Positions 1-14,200 of a stretch of 64,000 bases of DNA are shown here, piece by piece. Source of the DNA: Citrus sinensis (lineage: Eukaryota; Streptophyta; Magnoliopsida; Sapindales; Rutaceae). Position numbers and translations under genes: made by a program. Position 1 is the stretch's first letter. Each line of letters begins with the position of its first letter. The DNA is taken from assembly GCF_022201045.2 (NCBI RefSeq), contig NC_068558.1, forward strand, positions 7,717,501 through 7,781,500. Direction: 5' to 3'. The notes under the pieces were generated by a model, which saw nothing but the letters and a program-made list of their open reading frames with translations, was not told the DNA's origin and made no database searches.

Positions 1-1125
1 CATCTGTGCTAATTCCCAAGCTTCTGCTTTTTTTTCTATATTCCCGTGCCTTGGTGGAATTCCTAGCCCTTGGTCCATAGCCTGAGGGGCCGTGGATCTT
101 GCAGAAGGCGAAAGACTTGGTCTACTTACTGGGAAAGCACTTTCTTGTGCCCTACGGTCCACCTCTGCTGAGCTTCTAGAAGTTTCACCTGCTAAATAAT
201 GCATTAGTATTTTGAGACAAGACCTCACTGTGAAATTCTATATCTGGTTTTTGCGATTACCTCTATTTTTATGATCCTTACTGGAGGGTTGCCTAGTTAT
301 GGAATCCTCTTTTCTACTCTTTAACTTTGTCCTTGACACTTCAAGCTCCTTTCTAATGTTCCTTCTATTTTGTGCTTCAGCTTCTTCTGCTAAGTAAATG
401 GAAAATGCTGCAGCTGCAACTGCAGCCGCATACTCACTTTCCTGGGGATCATTATCGTGACTCATTTCATCAGGAAACTGCCTCTGGAACCAGTTTTGAA
501 CCTTGTCACCTAAAACACCTGGAAATTTGTGGCAATTGAAATTTTTACATTGATCGCGTGTACATTGATTGAAAATTAAACCCAGTGAGCCAAAGTAAAT
601 GAAGTAGTTTATAAGAAATAACTATGAAGCACATCAGTACCCGTAAAAGATTCTAGTTTAGATAATAGACTGCTTTGAGTGCTGTTGTTGGATTCCACAT
701 GTTGCGGATCAGAAAATCTCACTCTAGCAGAAAGTCATCAGTGACAATAACATTGCAAAATGATTCAGAACAAGCGTAGTCGAGACCCCTGAAAATGTTT
801 TGTCAAGAACAATATGCAGGATTCTTGTGACTTTTCTTTTGTTATCAGAGATGTGGATTCTTGATATCAGATTACACTAAAAAAATTATTGCGAAAATCA
901 AAACTGACAAAAATTAATAGAATTTGAGATTAAAAAGAAAGAAAGAAAGAAAAGAAACTATTAGCTGGAGAGTGGTGTTGGTACCTCTTGTCGATCTTCT
1001 GTTCTGTCTGCAGGTTCTGCAAATGTTAAATGGAACGAGAAGCCTGCAAAGGAAGTCTTGCTTTTAACCCATGAACAAGAAGGGCAACAAGCAACCTCGG
1101 ATATTCTTTGCACACAGCTTTTCAT
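1..1125 (-). CDS. Remorin-family protein, 5' part only (runs off the left edge)
   Basis: Remorins are plant plasma-membrane proteins of membrane microdomains. Five exons join in phase: 1096-1125 (MKSCVQRISE), 985-1016, 641-723, 282-518 and 1-188 (continuing outside the window). The spliced protein reads through RVRFSDPQHVES, then GDKVQNWFQRQFPDEM, then an alanine-rich segment with AAAFSIYLAEEAEAQN, then ELEVSRTKLKSRKED, and near the edge the start of the C-terminal remorin helix, EKKAEAWELAQM. That last segment is the family signature. The first two exons are only 30 and 32 nt; I accept them because every junction (phases 0, 2, 1, 1) keeps one frame and the splice sites are GT/AG. The start at 1125 is the first ATG giving this chain, but a further upstream exon cannot be excluded. 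The remorin group is unresolved. The long linker between the alanine-rich part and the C-terminal domain suggests one of the larger groups rather than the small group 1. Confidence 0.82.
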
Positions 1126-2262
1126 GGAAGCAAAGAATCTCTACACTATTTTAACGAGTTGTTCCTTCCCCCCCCAAAATTTAACAACTTTTTTACTTTG
1201 TTTTGCTTTCTTTCTCTGTTAGTGCACATCTTTTGCTACATAATTAACGTAAAAAACTCAAGAGATTTTGAAGCTAATGCAAGTATTTATTCCTTATTCC
1301 CTCTGAATGGAAAGGGTATAATGGCACATGCACATTAATTCCATTAGCATGAGTTTCAAACTTGACTTATGATTAAATTAATAATCAGTTTTGCTTTCAT
1401 TTTATCTTTTCTCCCACCGTGGTTGGCCAAATCTTGGAAACTCAACTGATCCACCTGAATAAGCAAATTATTTAACCCCAAGCCATAAGCCATATTCTTC
1501 AAGAGTCAAGGAATAGGAACAGATGTTAGGCTCTGCTCTATTTACTATAGAATCCTGGCTTTGCTTGGTTATGAGGTTTTCACTTTTCACATATTATAAA
1601 GTACTTGCCGCAGTTCCAGCTTAGAAAAAACATTTTTACCCGTGTGATTTCATCTCAAGATTCCAATAGATGAATATCACATTATTTAGGATCTAATTTT
1701 TGGAATTTTCTTTATTATTGTTTAAATATTATATGAAGTTAATTAATAACATTATTTTACTTAGTAGTCTATTAATAGACATTGTAAATCTTTTATTTCA
1801 AATTTTATTCAAAATGATATATTAATTCCAAGTAAAAACTTTAGGACAGTTTAATACATTCAGTAGAATAATTGTGATTTCAATAGATTGTAATAAAACG
1901 ATTTTTTAGGGGAAAAAAAACCTACTTCCATAACTAATTTTATATAATAGAATATTTATTTAAAGACATAGTTATGGTGAACAGTGGTACCATACCACAG
2001 TTGCACCTACTATTGGATCTAATTATTTACTCTCACCTTAAATTCAATTCAATCGCTGAAAACAATTGTGGTATGTTAGCATAGTTATACCATAGTTGGA
2101 CCCTAAATAATGCATATAGTATTAAATGTGTGGGACCCATATTTTCAGCGTGTCAGCTTAATGTCCAACCAGCTGAAACGACGCCGTATGACGTTTTCCC
2201 GCCTTCAAGGATCTCAACTTTCAAATCAGCTCCCTGATCAAAATCCCTAACCAAACGGAAAA
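1126..2262. other. Intergenic region, divergent promoters of remorin and ZRANB3-like genes
   Basis: AT-rich spacer between two divergently transcribed genes. No coding segment is supported. It holds a 14-nt perfect palindrome (1767-1780, GTCTATTAATAGAC) and an imperfectly self-complementary stretch around 1968-2100 built from GTGGTA/TACCAC and CATAGTTAT motifs. I could not define transposon ends for either. Confidence 0.6.
2195..2202 (+). promoter_or_regulatory. E2F-like site upstream of the ZRANB3-like gene
   Basis: TTTCCCGC, a match to the plant E2F consensus TTTSSCGC, lies about 60 bp before the start codon, so it is in the proximal promoter or leader. E2F sites are typical of S-phase genes, which suits a replication-fork remodeller. 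Function is inferred from the match and position only. Confidence 0.5.
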
Positions 2263-5200
2263 ATGGAGATCACTGAAGAACAAAGACAAAGAGCCGAAGC
2301 CAATCGATTAGCGGCGCTAGCGAAGCGAAAGGCTCTCCTGCAGTCGGCCACAACTGCCAGCAATCGTCAAGACGCTTGGAGGCTCTCCAAATGCCGGAAA
2401 TTCTCTACCGAACCTGCCCATTTCCCGAAATCCGCGTTGGCCGACCCAAATTCGACGACCCAACTGCCCGAAAATTTCCGGGTCAGGCTAGAAATCTGTT
2501 CACCCGACTCCTTCTCTGTCACGCCCTTAGCAATCGAGGGTTTTGTGTACCCAGGAGAGGAAGAGTGTTTGAGGAGACTTGGTCAATGGTTATCTGATGT
2601 AAGCTTCATTTCTTCTTCTTTTTTTCCCCCTTATTGAAGTATGTGTTCTTCTTGGGTGGTGAGAAAGTGCAAGAAATTAAAAGTGAAAGAGAAAGGGAGA
2701 GAAAATGTGGGTAAATATGTTGAATTGTTAGTCATTGTGTTCTATTTTTGGTTATCTATAGTTAACATATAAATCTTGATTATTTGTGATTCTTGAAAAT
2801 AATGAGGGGCAGGAAATTAAGAAAAGCCTTAATCACTTGACAAAGTTAATATTTGAGAAAAGTTGTTATTATGTGGTTTTATGTGCATATAGAATTGGTA
2901 TGTTTTCTGTTGGGTTTGTTTGTATGATGCTTCTGAATGTGAGTCTTAAACCTTCGTTTGGATGGTAAAGAAAAGAAAAATCTCTCTTTGTTTATGCCTT
3001 AAAGTGTGGAACAAAATGGAAAGGAAAGTGGTGCTTAAGATTGTGAGAAAATTTAGGTTAAGTATTGTCGTTTCACCCATTCAGTTTCAAAATAAAAGCT
3101 CAAGATTGGAGGCAATGAGGCACATTCTTCGTTCTAAGGTGCTTTTTGTGTGGTGATTTCATTTAGGGTGTTGCATCACTAGTATGGTCTATTAGTTACA
3201 ACTGTCATTAATTGTGTTATTTTTTGGTATTATGGATCTTCTTTTATGTTATTTCATTTTTGCATAGGTCATGCCATCGCACTATACGCAGAATAACAGT
3301 GGTGGAAAGGCCTGTGTTTATAAGCTCAGGGATTATAATCCAGTTTTGACATGTTTGAAGAACTCGGCTGGTATTGAGGTTGAAGGAATACCTTGGGTTA
3401 CATTAAATGTTGTCGAGAAACTTTCTCATTCAATTGATACTGGAAGATGGAACCCGTGCAGACCGGAACACTTGTCTGATGAAGTTGTCGATGAAATGAT
3501 AGGAAAGCTGCCAAAATCTCTATTGGACGTAATCTTGCCTTTCCAGCTTGAAGGTGTCAGATTTGGTTTGCGAAGAGGTGGTCGGTGTCTTATTGCAGAT
3601 GAAATGGGACTTGGAAAAACACTCCAGGTAACTACTCAGATCATGTGATCTATGTCTCATTGCTTGCTTAACATCTTTTTAACCTTTTGGGATTGTAGTT
3701 TCTGATTCAGATTCTTAGTTATGCCTTTTAGATGGTTTGAAAATGTCTTATCAGAGATAAAAAGAAGCCTGACGATGTTACACTTTTCTATGCATAACTT
3801 GTTTGCAGGCTATTGCAATTGCAGCCTGTTTCATAAGTGCAGGTTCTATACTTGTTGTATGTCCAGCAATTTTACGTCTTTCATGGGCAGAAGAATTGGA
3901 GCGTTGGCTTCCCTTTTGTTTGCCTGCCGATATTCATCTTGGTAAATTTCCCATTCATGTTTCATAATAATGTTTATCAGATGTTGGGAGTTTTGTCCAC
4001 TGCAGGTAGATTCTAACAGAAGAGTTTAGGTAAAACTATATAGATATGCAGAGTATTTGACCTGGCTGAAAAAAAATAAAATCAAAGATTGAGAAAAGAT
4101 TGCTTAGAATTTAATTTCTTTATGTTTGTAGATTTTCCCAGTTTAGAGTTCAGAGATAATCATTGCACATGTCCCTACAATTACTTGAATGTTTAGGGCT
4201 CCAGCTTTCTGATAATTGATTGTATGAGGATTAAATTTCCACTTATAATTATTTGTTTTGTCTTCAGTTTTTGGTCATCGAAATAATCCCGTCCATTTAA
4301 CAAGGTTCCCGAGAGTAGTAGTTATTTCTTATACAATGCTTCACCGTTTGCGAAAGAGCATGATTGAGCAAGAATGGGCTCTCTTGATAGTTGATGAATC
4401 TCACCATGTACGATGTTCCAAGAGAACATCTGAACCAGAAGAGGTAGATAAGATTTCCAATTTGTTGGCTGTATCTTAATTCTTAGTTAATAGATAGATA
4501 TGAGTGTGATTGCTTATCAACAAATACTGCTTAAGCTTAATTATTTTACTGTGTCATCTTTTGAAGTACCTTTGCTTGACGCGAAGAAAACAGTGCCTCA
4601 AGAATACATTGATTAATGAACAATTTAACCTGTAGGAAAAAATCATGTTTAGAATACATACACTGTTATACGTATCTATCTTGATCATGGTATGGATGGC
4701 CTTAACATGTCTTGGCTAAATATAAACCTACATTTTTGAACTACAATGAAAATCCTCGCGCTAGTAAATGCTAGTAATTAGCAGTGAGGTTTATACTGAG
4801 AAAGTTCTCTTTTCTGAGGATATTTGCGTTACAGTCACCATTTCTGTTTCTCCTTTAGTGAGTGATGTAACTAGAAATTGCTTGAGGTAAACCCCTTCTT
4901 TCAAGTTTTTTTTTTTTAAAAATAAATCTATGTATTGTATGTTATATTATTTTTTGTATTAACAGGTAAAAGCTGTTCTCGATGTGGCAGCGAAGGTTAA
5001 GCGCATAGTTCTACTCTCAGGGACACCTTCTTTGTCAAGGTTGTATCTGGGTCTCTGAAGAAATAATAGTGGCATTTTTTATAAATCTTGCATCATTCTT
5101 GGGTTGAACAAAACAGATGTTCTTTTATCTGTCTAGTTCTTTTTTAGCTTTTATATGATCTGTTTGGTTTTCTATTAAGTTTATATTTACTGTATCCTAA

Positions 5201-8200
5201 TATCTCATTTTATATTTTTTCCTAGGTGATCATAGGCCGTATGACATTTTCCATCAGATAAACATGTTGTGGCAAGTTTCTTGATCCCATTATGCTATTG
5301 ATTTACTTCTCTCTATGTTTGGCATTTTCGCCTGTTACTTTATTTATTTTTTATTCTTTTTTTGACAATGCTTCTGTATTGTAGGCCTGGTTTGCTAGGA
5401 AAGGCTAAGTATGACTTTGCAAAAACTTACTGTGATGTCAAAACAGTCCAGGGTTATCAAGGACAACTTTTCCAGGTAGTGTTCAGAAAACACTATATGG
5501 GTTTTACAGATGCTTATGCATGAATGCATTGTATCTAGTAAACCTAAAATATTCCCATTATAATGATTTTTTAAGTAAAGTGCAGGACCCTGTAATTCAG
5601 ACACATGCTTATTTTGAAGATGCTGATAACTTTTGCTTTTGCATAATCTTCTACTAAGGATTTTTATCTTTTTTGTCTTTGGTTCTTTTAACATCTTGCT
5701 AGTTTGACTCCTTTTTGGCTGGATAATGGTTTCTGTTATTCAGTAATTGTGGATGATGTTCTGACTGTTTAATTGTCATGATTGAAAATTCTAAATGTTT
5801 CATGGGATCATCTTGCAGGATTTTTCAAAGGGTGTTCGCTTGGAGGAGTTAAATGTGTTACTTAAGCAAACCGTCATGGTATTCTCTTGTCTATATAAGC
5901 TCAATGAATGTGAACTATTGTCAATATTCTTTTAGGTTTGTTTTAATAATGCACTTGAAAGGAAGGGAAAAAAATTCAAAAACCTTAGATACTGCTATGG
6001 TCTGAACAACAACTTTTTAAAGTGGAGATGTTAGCATTGGGAACACCGCAACACTATGATGATTGTTGTTTATTGATTGTCAGTGTTTTCGCAGTCATTT
6101 GGTGTTGTCCAACAACTTTTATATCTTAATGGTCTAGGAAAGTGATGCATTGCAGCTCAAATGACTTGTTACCCAGGAATGCATATCATGGATCTCTCTC
6201 TCTCTCTCTCTCTTTTTCTCAAAGAGTAATTTAGTTTAGCATGATCCTTTTTTAAAGAGTGTATCAAAACACATTCTAAAAGCAGGTTGCAGCAATTCTC
6301 GATTTATTTCTCTATTGTGAGATCCTATTGGTTCTTGTTATGTTAACAATGGCAAAGGACAGTGTGCTCTCTCTCTCTCTCTCTTTTTTTGGTTGAAAAA
6401 AAAAGAAAAAAAGATCCCCCAAGCGGTTGAATCATCATGATACTACTTACCATAATGATTTGTGGGCACACAAATGCTTTCTTTTGGAAGGTTGTCACAT
6501 CTGAAGATGTTTTTTCTCTGTCAATTGTAGATAAGGCGCCTGAAGCAGCATCTACTTGTTCAGTTACCTCCCAAGCGTAGGCAGATTATAAGGTTACTGT
6601 TGAAGAGATCAGAAATAGTATCAGCAAAGGCTGCTGTTGGAGTAATCAATGATTCTGAAAAGGATGCTACAAATGACAAGACTCCCAAGGATTCAGATGA
6701 ACATGATGGTGATTTATTAGCTCCTTCAGCTATATGTTTTTCAGTTTCAAGTGTTAAGCAATTGCCTGGTGACTTTCCTATCTCTTGCTTCTTTGCAACA
6801 GTTCATGATTTCTCGACACGATATATCTTCTGCGAACTAGTTTATAACTACAACATTGAGATATTATAAGATAATCAAGAAGATTTAATAGCCTTTGGCA
6901 TCATCAAAGCCAATTACTCTAGTTCCTCACCTTTTATTTATTTATTTATTTATGCTCTTATCGTTATGCCCTTGATCAAGCAGAATGGCATAGTCTTTGT
7001 AGCTGACTCTATATAATATGGAAAATGCTTTGATGCAAAGATTATTGAAGATGCCAAATTCATGTAGTTGTGTTTATTAGTTTTAGCTCATTCCTCTGAC
7101 CATGAGCAATTGATGTTGAGGGTAATGTGGATCTGTCATTTTCGAAGAAAATTAAGAGTGTAATTTGATTAAGCAAATTAACAAATTGTTTGGGCTTGTT
7201 TTGGAAGACTGAGAGTGACTAAGATTCCTGTGGGATATGCTTTTCATATCTCTTGAGCGTATCTTAGCTATGGAATGTTTCTCTGGAATTGATGATTTTC
7301 CAAATTACCAATGTTCTATGAGATGGTTGACTTGTTGATAACTTGTTTCCTAGTCTGGGAAAAGAATAATGATGATTTGTCTGTAAATTTGTGTCTGAGA
7401 AGTAGATACTAGTTCATCCGTGTTTGGATATACTATCTTTGTGCATAGCTTAATACTGGGCACTTCTCAGATACTTTTTGACTTTACTTTCAGACAGTGG
7501 GGCCTGTTGCAGACTGGGGAAGATCTCGTACCAAGAACTTGGGATTGCGAAGCTTTCTGGATTTCGAGAATGGCTTTCCATTCATCCAGTCATTGCAGAG
7601 TCAGATGGTGCTGCAGACATTGATGTGAACCCCCGTTCTAATAAAATGATAATCTTTGCCCATCACCTTAAAGTTCTAGATGGAGTACAGGTGAGAGTCG
7701 TTCTCGTGTCAATTTGGCCTTTTTACTGGATAGAATCATGGAGCATCTGCTAATTGAAAATGTTCTGTTTATTATGCTTTAGCGATTGCAAGTGAAGTTG
7801 TATTGTTACTCTTAGCAACAACCTAATGGTTGCATCCTGAATATGGAAAAGTTAATTTGTGATTGATGAGATAACTTGATCAAAAGTAATCAAAAGCTTA
7901 TCTGGATTATTGATAATGCTGCCTATGAGCAGATATTTAACTAGATTATAATGATGAAATGGTCAGATGTGAAAAAAGTTTCGCAACCTTCTAATGGTTT
8001 TTTTTTTTTTTTTCACTTTTATAGAATCAATATTTTTTTTTTAATTGAAACAGACCAGAATCTTAACTAGTACAGTATAATGTTTTCTTTTCTCTGATTT
8101 GGGATATATTGTAACAATTCTGCTGTGTTGATTCTGCATGGTTGACAAAAATGATGCTCTATATTAGCATTTCTTAGGCATGCTTTGTTCTGGTGTTAAT

Positions 8201-11200
8201 CATGGTTCTTGCACTGCTCGACACATTATTTTGAGTTTTATATTCATCCTGGCATCTGATTGGCTTCAATGATGACGTTGGAGTTTTCTCAACATTGTCT
8301 GTTACTTATAAAAATTTTTATTTCGAATTACTCAGGAGTTCATAAGTGAGAAAGGGATTGGTTTTGTCCGAATTGATGGAAACACGCTTCCCAGAGATAG
8401 GCAGTCAGCCGTGCACTCATTCCAATTATCAAATGAGGTTTGCGTCTTCTTTGATTTCTCTTACTTGATCTGGTTTAGAGGAGAATCTTGCTTTGTGTTT
8501 ATATTCATCTGTTACTTTAGATTTGGCAGCAGCAAAGTAAATGTTGTTTATTTACTTTTGTATTTGGGCTTAGTCTTTCTTTTGAATTGTCACTCCCCTT
8601 CTTTTATGATAGCTTTAAATTGCTACTGAAATTATGGGTTGTAAAATATTGTCGATCTTTTTCATGTGGTAACTTGTTAACTTTTACCTTAGTCTTCTGG
8701 GTAAGTTGTCTATGTTAACTGCTATGGAATGTGTTGTCTTTCTGTCTTGTGATTAATATATCAGAGTCAGACACTTGTTATTGCGAATGAAAATCATCCA
8801 CACTCTTCCATTAGAAAAACTATAATCATATATTTCTTTCAATGTTTTGCCCTCTATGATTCTTCTACCTACAAGCAGCAACCTGAGCAAATATCAGTAC
8901 ATCCAATATAATGTATCTTATGCAAACACTGGTACTTGCATCATGATTTGAGAGAGTAAGTTTTGTTCTACTTGTTGCTTGTGATGTAGACAACAGTTTA
9001 ATCCCTCTCTCTAAATTCGTCTGCAGTATATTTTTTAGTCTTCACCAGCTTAATAGATATCTTTCTTCATCAGGTTAAAATTGCAATAATTGGGATAACT
9101 GCTGGGGGCGTTGGACTTGATTTCTCATCAGCACAAAATGTTGTGTTTCTGGAGTTGCCACAATCACCATCATTGATGCTTCAGGTATAATAATATGAAT
9201 GATGTTAATTTTCTTGACTTTTTAACTCTTATTTATCATTGTGCCTTTATATCTGAAATTTAGTCGCTGGTGCAGTTCTGCAGGCTACGGAAATGTGTGC
9301 CTTTTTATTTAATTTGTCCATTATTTTGTAATAATGCCTTTGATGGATGTTTTTGTTTTGAACTTATTTTGAAGGCTGAAGATAGAGCTCACAGGCGAGG
9401 GCAAACGAGTGCTGTTAACATTTATATCTTTTGTGCCAAGGTTCTCTTTTCTTTTGTTTTTCAATTTTCTTCAACTCTTTTTATTTTTTTAATTTTAAAA
9501 GATTATGGGTTTACCTTATGGCAGGATACAACGGATGAGTCACACTGGCAAAATTTGAATAAGAGTTTGCGCTGTGTATCGTCTGCGACAAATGGAAAAT
9601 ATGATGCATTGCAAGAGATTGCGGTATTGCTTCAATCATTCAATTAGTTAATGCTGGGGTAGAGGATTGAAAATTTAGATTTACTGTTCCCAAAGGAGCA
9701 TCTAATACTGGTTTCATGGCAACAAATCTTCTGTGAACTTTCAGTTCTGTTCTTTGATTGCCAAAACTATGGACTTTCTTGTAGTAATGCATAATGTTTA
9801 AACTATCCTTTTTCTAGCTGAGGTGGCATTCCAATATCTGTTTATAAAATGTTAGGATCTTATATAGAATCTATATGTTTCCATGCCAAACTACATGACT
9901 AATTCTCATAGCTCAAATCTCCATTTTTTTTTTTTTGGCTGTTACTTTGTTGTTTCAATGTGAGGTTTGATTTTTCATATTCTTTCTGAGATCATACTTT
10001 GCCTTTCTATTGTCACAGGTTGAAGGTGTTTCATATCTGGAAATGTCTGATAAAACTGACAGAGGTTCTGAAGATCTAACTCTGGATCAAGTGGCATCTA
10101 GTGATCAGTTTCAAGAGTTAATGAAGGTGCCGGAGTCCAGTGAAGCTTCGGACTTTCGAGCTATTAATACAAATGATGAAATAACTGCCAAAATGAATGA
10201 CAAATTATTAGAGGAGAGTAAAACTGATCATAGTCCAACCGAAACGGATGATCATCATAATAATGTATGAGTCAATCAGATAGAAGCTTTTGTTTTTTAT
10301 TCCAAGTTGTAATTTTCTTTTCTATTTACCATTTAACTTGAAAATTTTTGCTCCTTAGTTTGCATAGGAAATAATAAATTTTATTCTTAAAAAGGGCCTT
10401 GCAGTTCCTGATCTAAACATTGACGAGGTTTATGCTTCAATGGGAAAAGTTGAGGACATAACTCTTTCTGGTGCTGAAATTGGACCTGAAAAGGTTTCTC
10501 CTTATGAATTGGTTAAAAGCAACAAAGACAAGGATGAACCCAAAAAGGTTTTCTGCCTAGCACAAACACTCTATTTTGTCTTTTAGTTTTATAAGGAGGA
10601 ACTCTTATTGACTCTTGGATACGCAGGAAAGCAAATCCCACCCTCAAGCAACAAAATTAGATGTTGCTAAATTACTTCTTCCAACTGAAGCTGATGAATG
10701 CAGCTCCGATCAAGTAAACTCTCTGCGGTTTGAGGTAAAAATTGATTGCTAATATTATCAAGTAAACTCACTGGATGATTTATCTATGTAATTTGTAGTA
10801 GTTTTTGGTTCCATTAATCCTATGAAAGTGGGAACATTTTGCAAATTTTAGTGTCTAGTTTGCTGCCTTTAAGAGAGTATGCAATAAAGCTTGAACAGGT
10901 CAAAATTTGACTCAATAATAGTGAGTAGTGTAATGAACAATACTCACAAAATAATAATAATAAAAAAAATAAAATAAAATAAAATAAAACTAAGAACATT
11001 AGTTTTGTTACAATTGCCTTTACCTTCTTTTCAGGTGAGCCAATATACTGGAAGGATCCACTTGTATTCATGCGTTCCAGGAACGGATTCAAGACCAAGG
11101 CCACTTTTTGAGAGTTTCCGACCAGAGGAACTTGATAACACGGAACGCATTTCCGGATGTCTTAAGGACAATCCAGGTTATAGGCATGCTATTCAGGTGT

Positions 11201-14200
11201 TCATCAATGAGTGGAACGCATTACGACCCATTGAAAGAACTAAATTATTAGGAAAGCCTTTGCAACTGCCTTTATCTGTTGAGTTGTGCTATTTAAAGGA
11301 AACCATTAACCATAGCAGCGGGGTATGTCTCAATGAGCTTGAAGAATGATATTTCTTTGGCTCTTATTTGTGCATTATATTGTTAAGTTGTTCATTTCTG
11401 ACTATTTTATTAATTCTTAATGGTGTTATATTTTTACTGCTAATGTATGATGGTTGCTCTGGGGAACAATTATGCATCTGTGCTACAGGGACTGTTAAAA
11501 GGTGGAAGTAAACGACGCACTACACCATCACTTGAGATTAGCCATCCTTTGCCATCAGGTGCTGAGTGGAAAAAGGTCCGTATTTGTAGTGGCTCCAGAA
11601 AAAAGGAGAAAGAGTACACTCAGGGTTGGACTATAAATGATGAACCACTCTGTAAACTCTGTCAAAAAACGTGCAAGTAAGAGTAAATGCATTTAAAGGA
11701 ACAGAAAAAGTGGGAATAAATGATCTCTTGCTGTTGCTATGCATTGTAAGTTGTATTTGCTTTCGCTAATTTCAGGAGCAAGAATGCGAAGAACGCAGAA
11801 TATTTTGAAGATTTGTTTTGTAATTTTGACTGCTATGAAGAATATCGCTTAAGAACTAGTGGCCGATTCCTCCGTGAGGTTAGCCATGAATCCTGAATTG
11901 TATATGATTTAATTGAACATTTTCTAGGCTTATTTTCTTTTTCCTCATTTTGTTGATGATGCTGTTTGAACTTGAAAACTTTATGTGCTCTCCCAACATC
12001 TGTCCTGACCCAACCCAACCTAAAAAAATTACGCAAATCCAATAAAAATTGGGTTGGGTCGGGTTATGGACAAGAGAGCTTACTGCAAGATCTTATTTGT
12101 TTGCTTTAAAGGGTAGCAACAGACTATTGTCTGAGAAGAAAGAAGTAGCAAGACGACACGACTGTCGTACTGTAGTTATCAATATTTTGATTTTTGGGAG
12201 ACAACTATTGAAGAACTAATGTTATAAAAAAAATGTCACATTCTTTTTCTTTTCCTTTTTTTTTTTGGGTTATGGTCAGTATAAATTTTGATATTTGACA
12301 AATTAAAGGGTGAAATCTGGCATTATTTTATTTTTATTAATATATTTATGGTTTGTGTAGGGTTCTGTGGGTTAAGACGTTTTAAGCCAATCCAACCTAA
12401 CCCAAGCTAATTCTAAACTTCAAATTGGGGTCATGGTTTTTTTTTTTTGGCTCACCCATAATATTCTGTCCTCCGTTCGTTATTAAATAAATCCACACTT
12501 TACTCACCTAAAATTCTTGAGACTTCCAGGAACTTTTCCGAATAGAACATGGTGTGTGCACAAATTGCCAATTAGACTGCCATAAACTTGTGAAGCACAT
12601 AAAACCTTTATCATTGGAGCAGCGGCGGAAGTATATTGTGAGAGTAGCACCAAATGTGGCAAGCCGGCAGAACATGTAAGTCCATAAATGCTTATGCCTA
12701 TTATCAAATTTATCTGAAAGGATCTCGAGTGAATCATACTTTGTGGTTATGTAAAAGCTTATTTGTGCTTTTGCTTGCATAGAGGCTGAGGGATATTCAT
12801 GTTTATGTTTATTAAATGTTCTCAAACATCAGTAATCTCCTTATTTCTGGAAACATAATTTGGTACATTCATCACACTCCGTATAACTCGGAACAGAAGA
12901 TAAGATATTTCAGATCCATTTTCAAACCTGACACAGATACTGCTTACATGACCATGTTGCACCAATATCAGAAGCCAAATAATATTAGTTTTAATATCCT
13001 GTAGGCTTGAGAAGCTTGTCAATGATCCAACTGAGGCAAATGCATGGCACGCAGACCACGTTGTTCCTGTCTACCGAGGTGGAGGTATGGTGCAACTTCT
13101 TAGTGACCTAGTTCTTCATCAAAAAATATGTGGTTATATCCAAAACTGGAATTTTCATTAGTTGATTTCCAGGAAAAGCTTTATATAAAATATGTGAAAG
13201 TTAATATAGATTTTCTTAAATAATAATGTTATTCTTCTCTTAAACATTTTTATCATACTGCAATTTCTGAGTTTTCTGAAGCTTACACAAGTTTTCAGTA
13301 ATATTGACTTGTCAAAATGGATAGTTTCTATTTCTATGCAACATTTTAGTATTGATGATATAGTACACTATACGTTAGAGTACCGTTAAATTCTTTAGAC
13401 AATTATGCCACGTGCTTAAGGTCTAGCTGTGTTGTATTGGAATTAGCTTGTTGCATTCTGTGTCATTATGTCAGTTGTGCTTTAATTCCTCTCATAGAAC
13501 ATGATGTGCTTTCCTTTACTTGATCTCAAGTTGTTCCTTATGCCCTTGTTCTCTTAAGGAGTTCCTTGAAATTCTTTTAATTGTATAGCTAGTATTTGTT
13601 TCTTTTAAGAAAAGATTTAAAAGTTATCATTTTTCTTAATTAAAAAAGCATTTTACTTTCTTGTTAATGCACAAATTAATAATCGTTGATTTTAAGTTTG
13701 GTTTAGTTTAGTTTGACCGTACACCCTTCTCATTTAGATCCTGCATCAAATCTCTCTCTTGTCCATCCTCCAACATACCAGCACCACCAACATGTGCACT
13801 ACCACTGCTAACTACGACCTTTGCCAAAAGCGGCAATCACCATTTTTTTTTCTGCTTTTATCAATGAGAATAATAGTAATAATTTTAAGGACGTGTGTAA
13901 CATATTGCCTTCTAGATGCTTTCGAACATATTACTTGACACTTGTATACAATTACTAGGGGAAAAGACCAAGCATATCATTGGGACTTATTCATTAAGAT
14001 GTATTGAAATTTTAGTGAAATTTAGACCTTTTTGAATTCTGACTAGTACACAAATGCAGTCCAAGACCAAAAGAGCTCAACAAACTGATGTTATCTGTTG
14101 ATATTAGCCAATTATGTAAAGACCATGAGCTTCCCTAGCTGACAACTAACAGTGAAATTAACAATTCGAGTCCTTGTTTTTAATTAATTTATTTTCTCAA

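Noticed and set aside
1968-2110. Possible hairpin or MITE before the ZRANB3-like gene
   Set aside because: The GTGGTA/TACCAC and CATAGTTAT matches are short and scattered, without defined ends or duplication.
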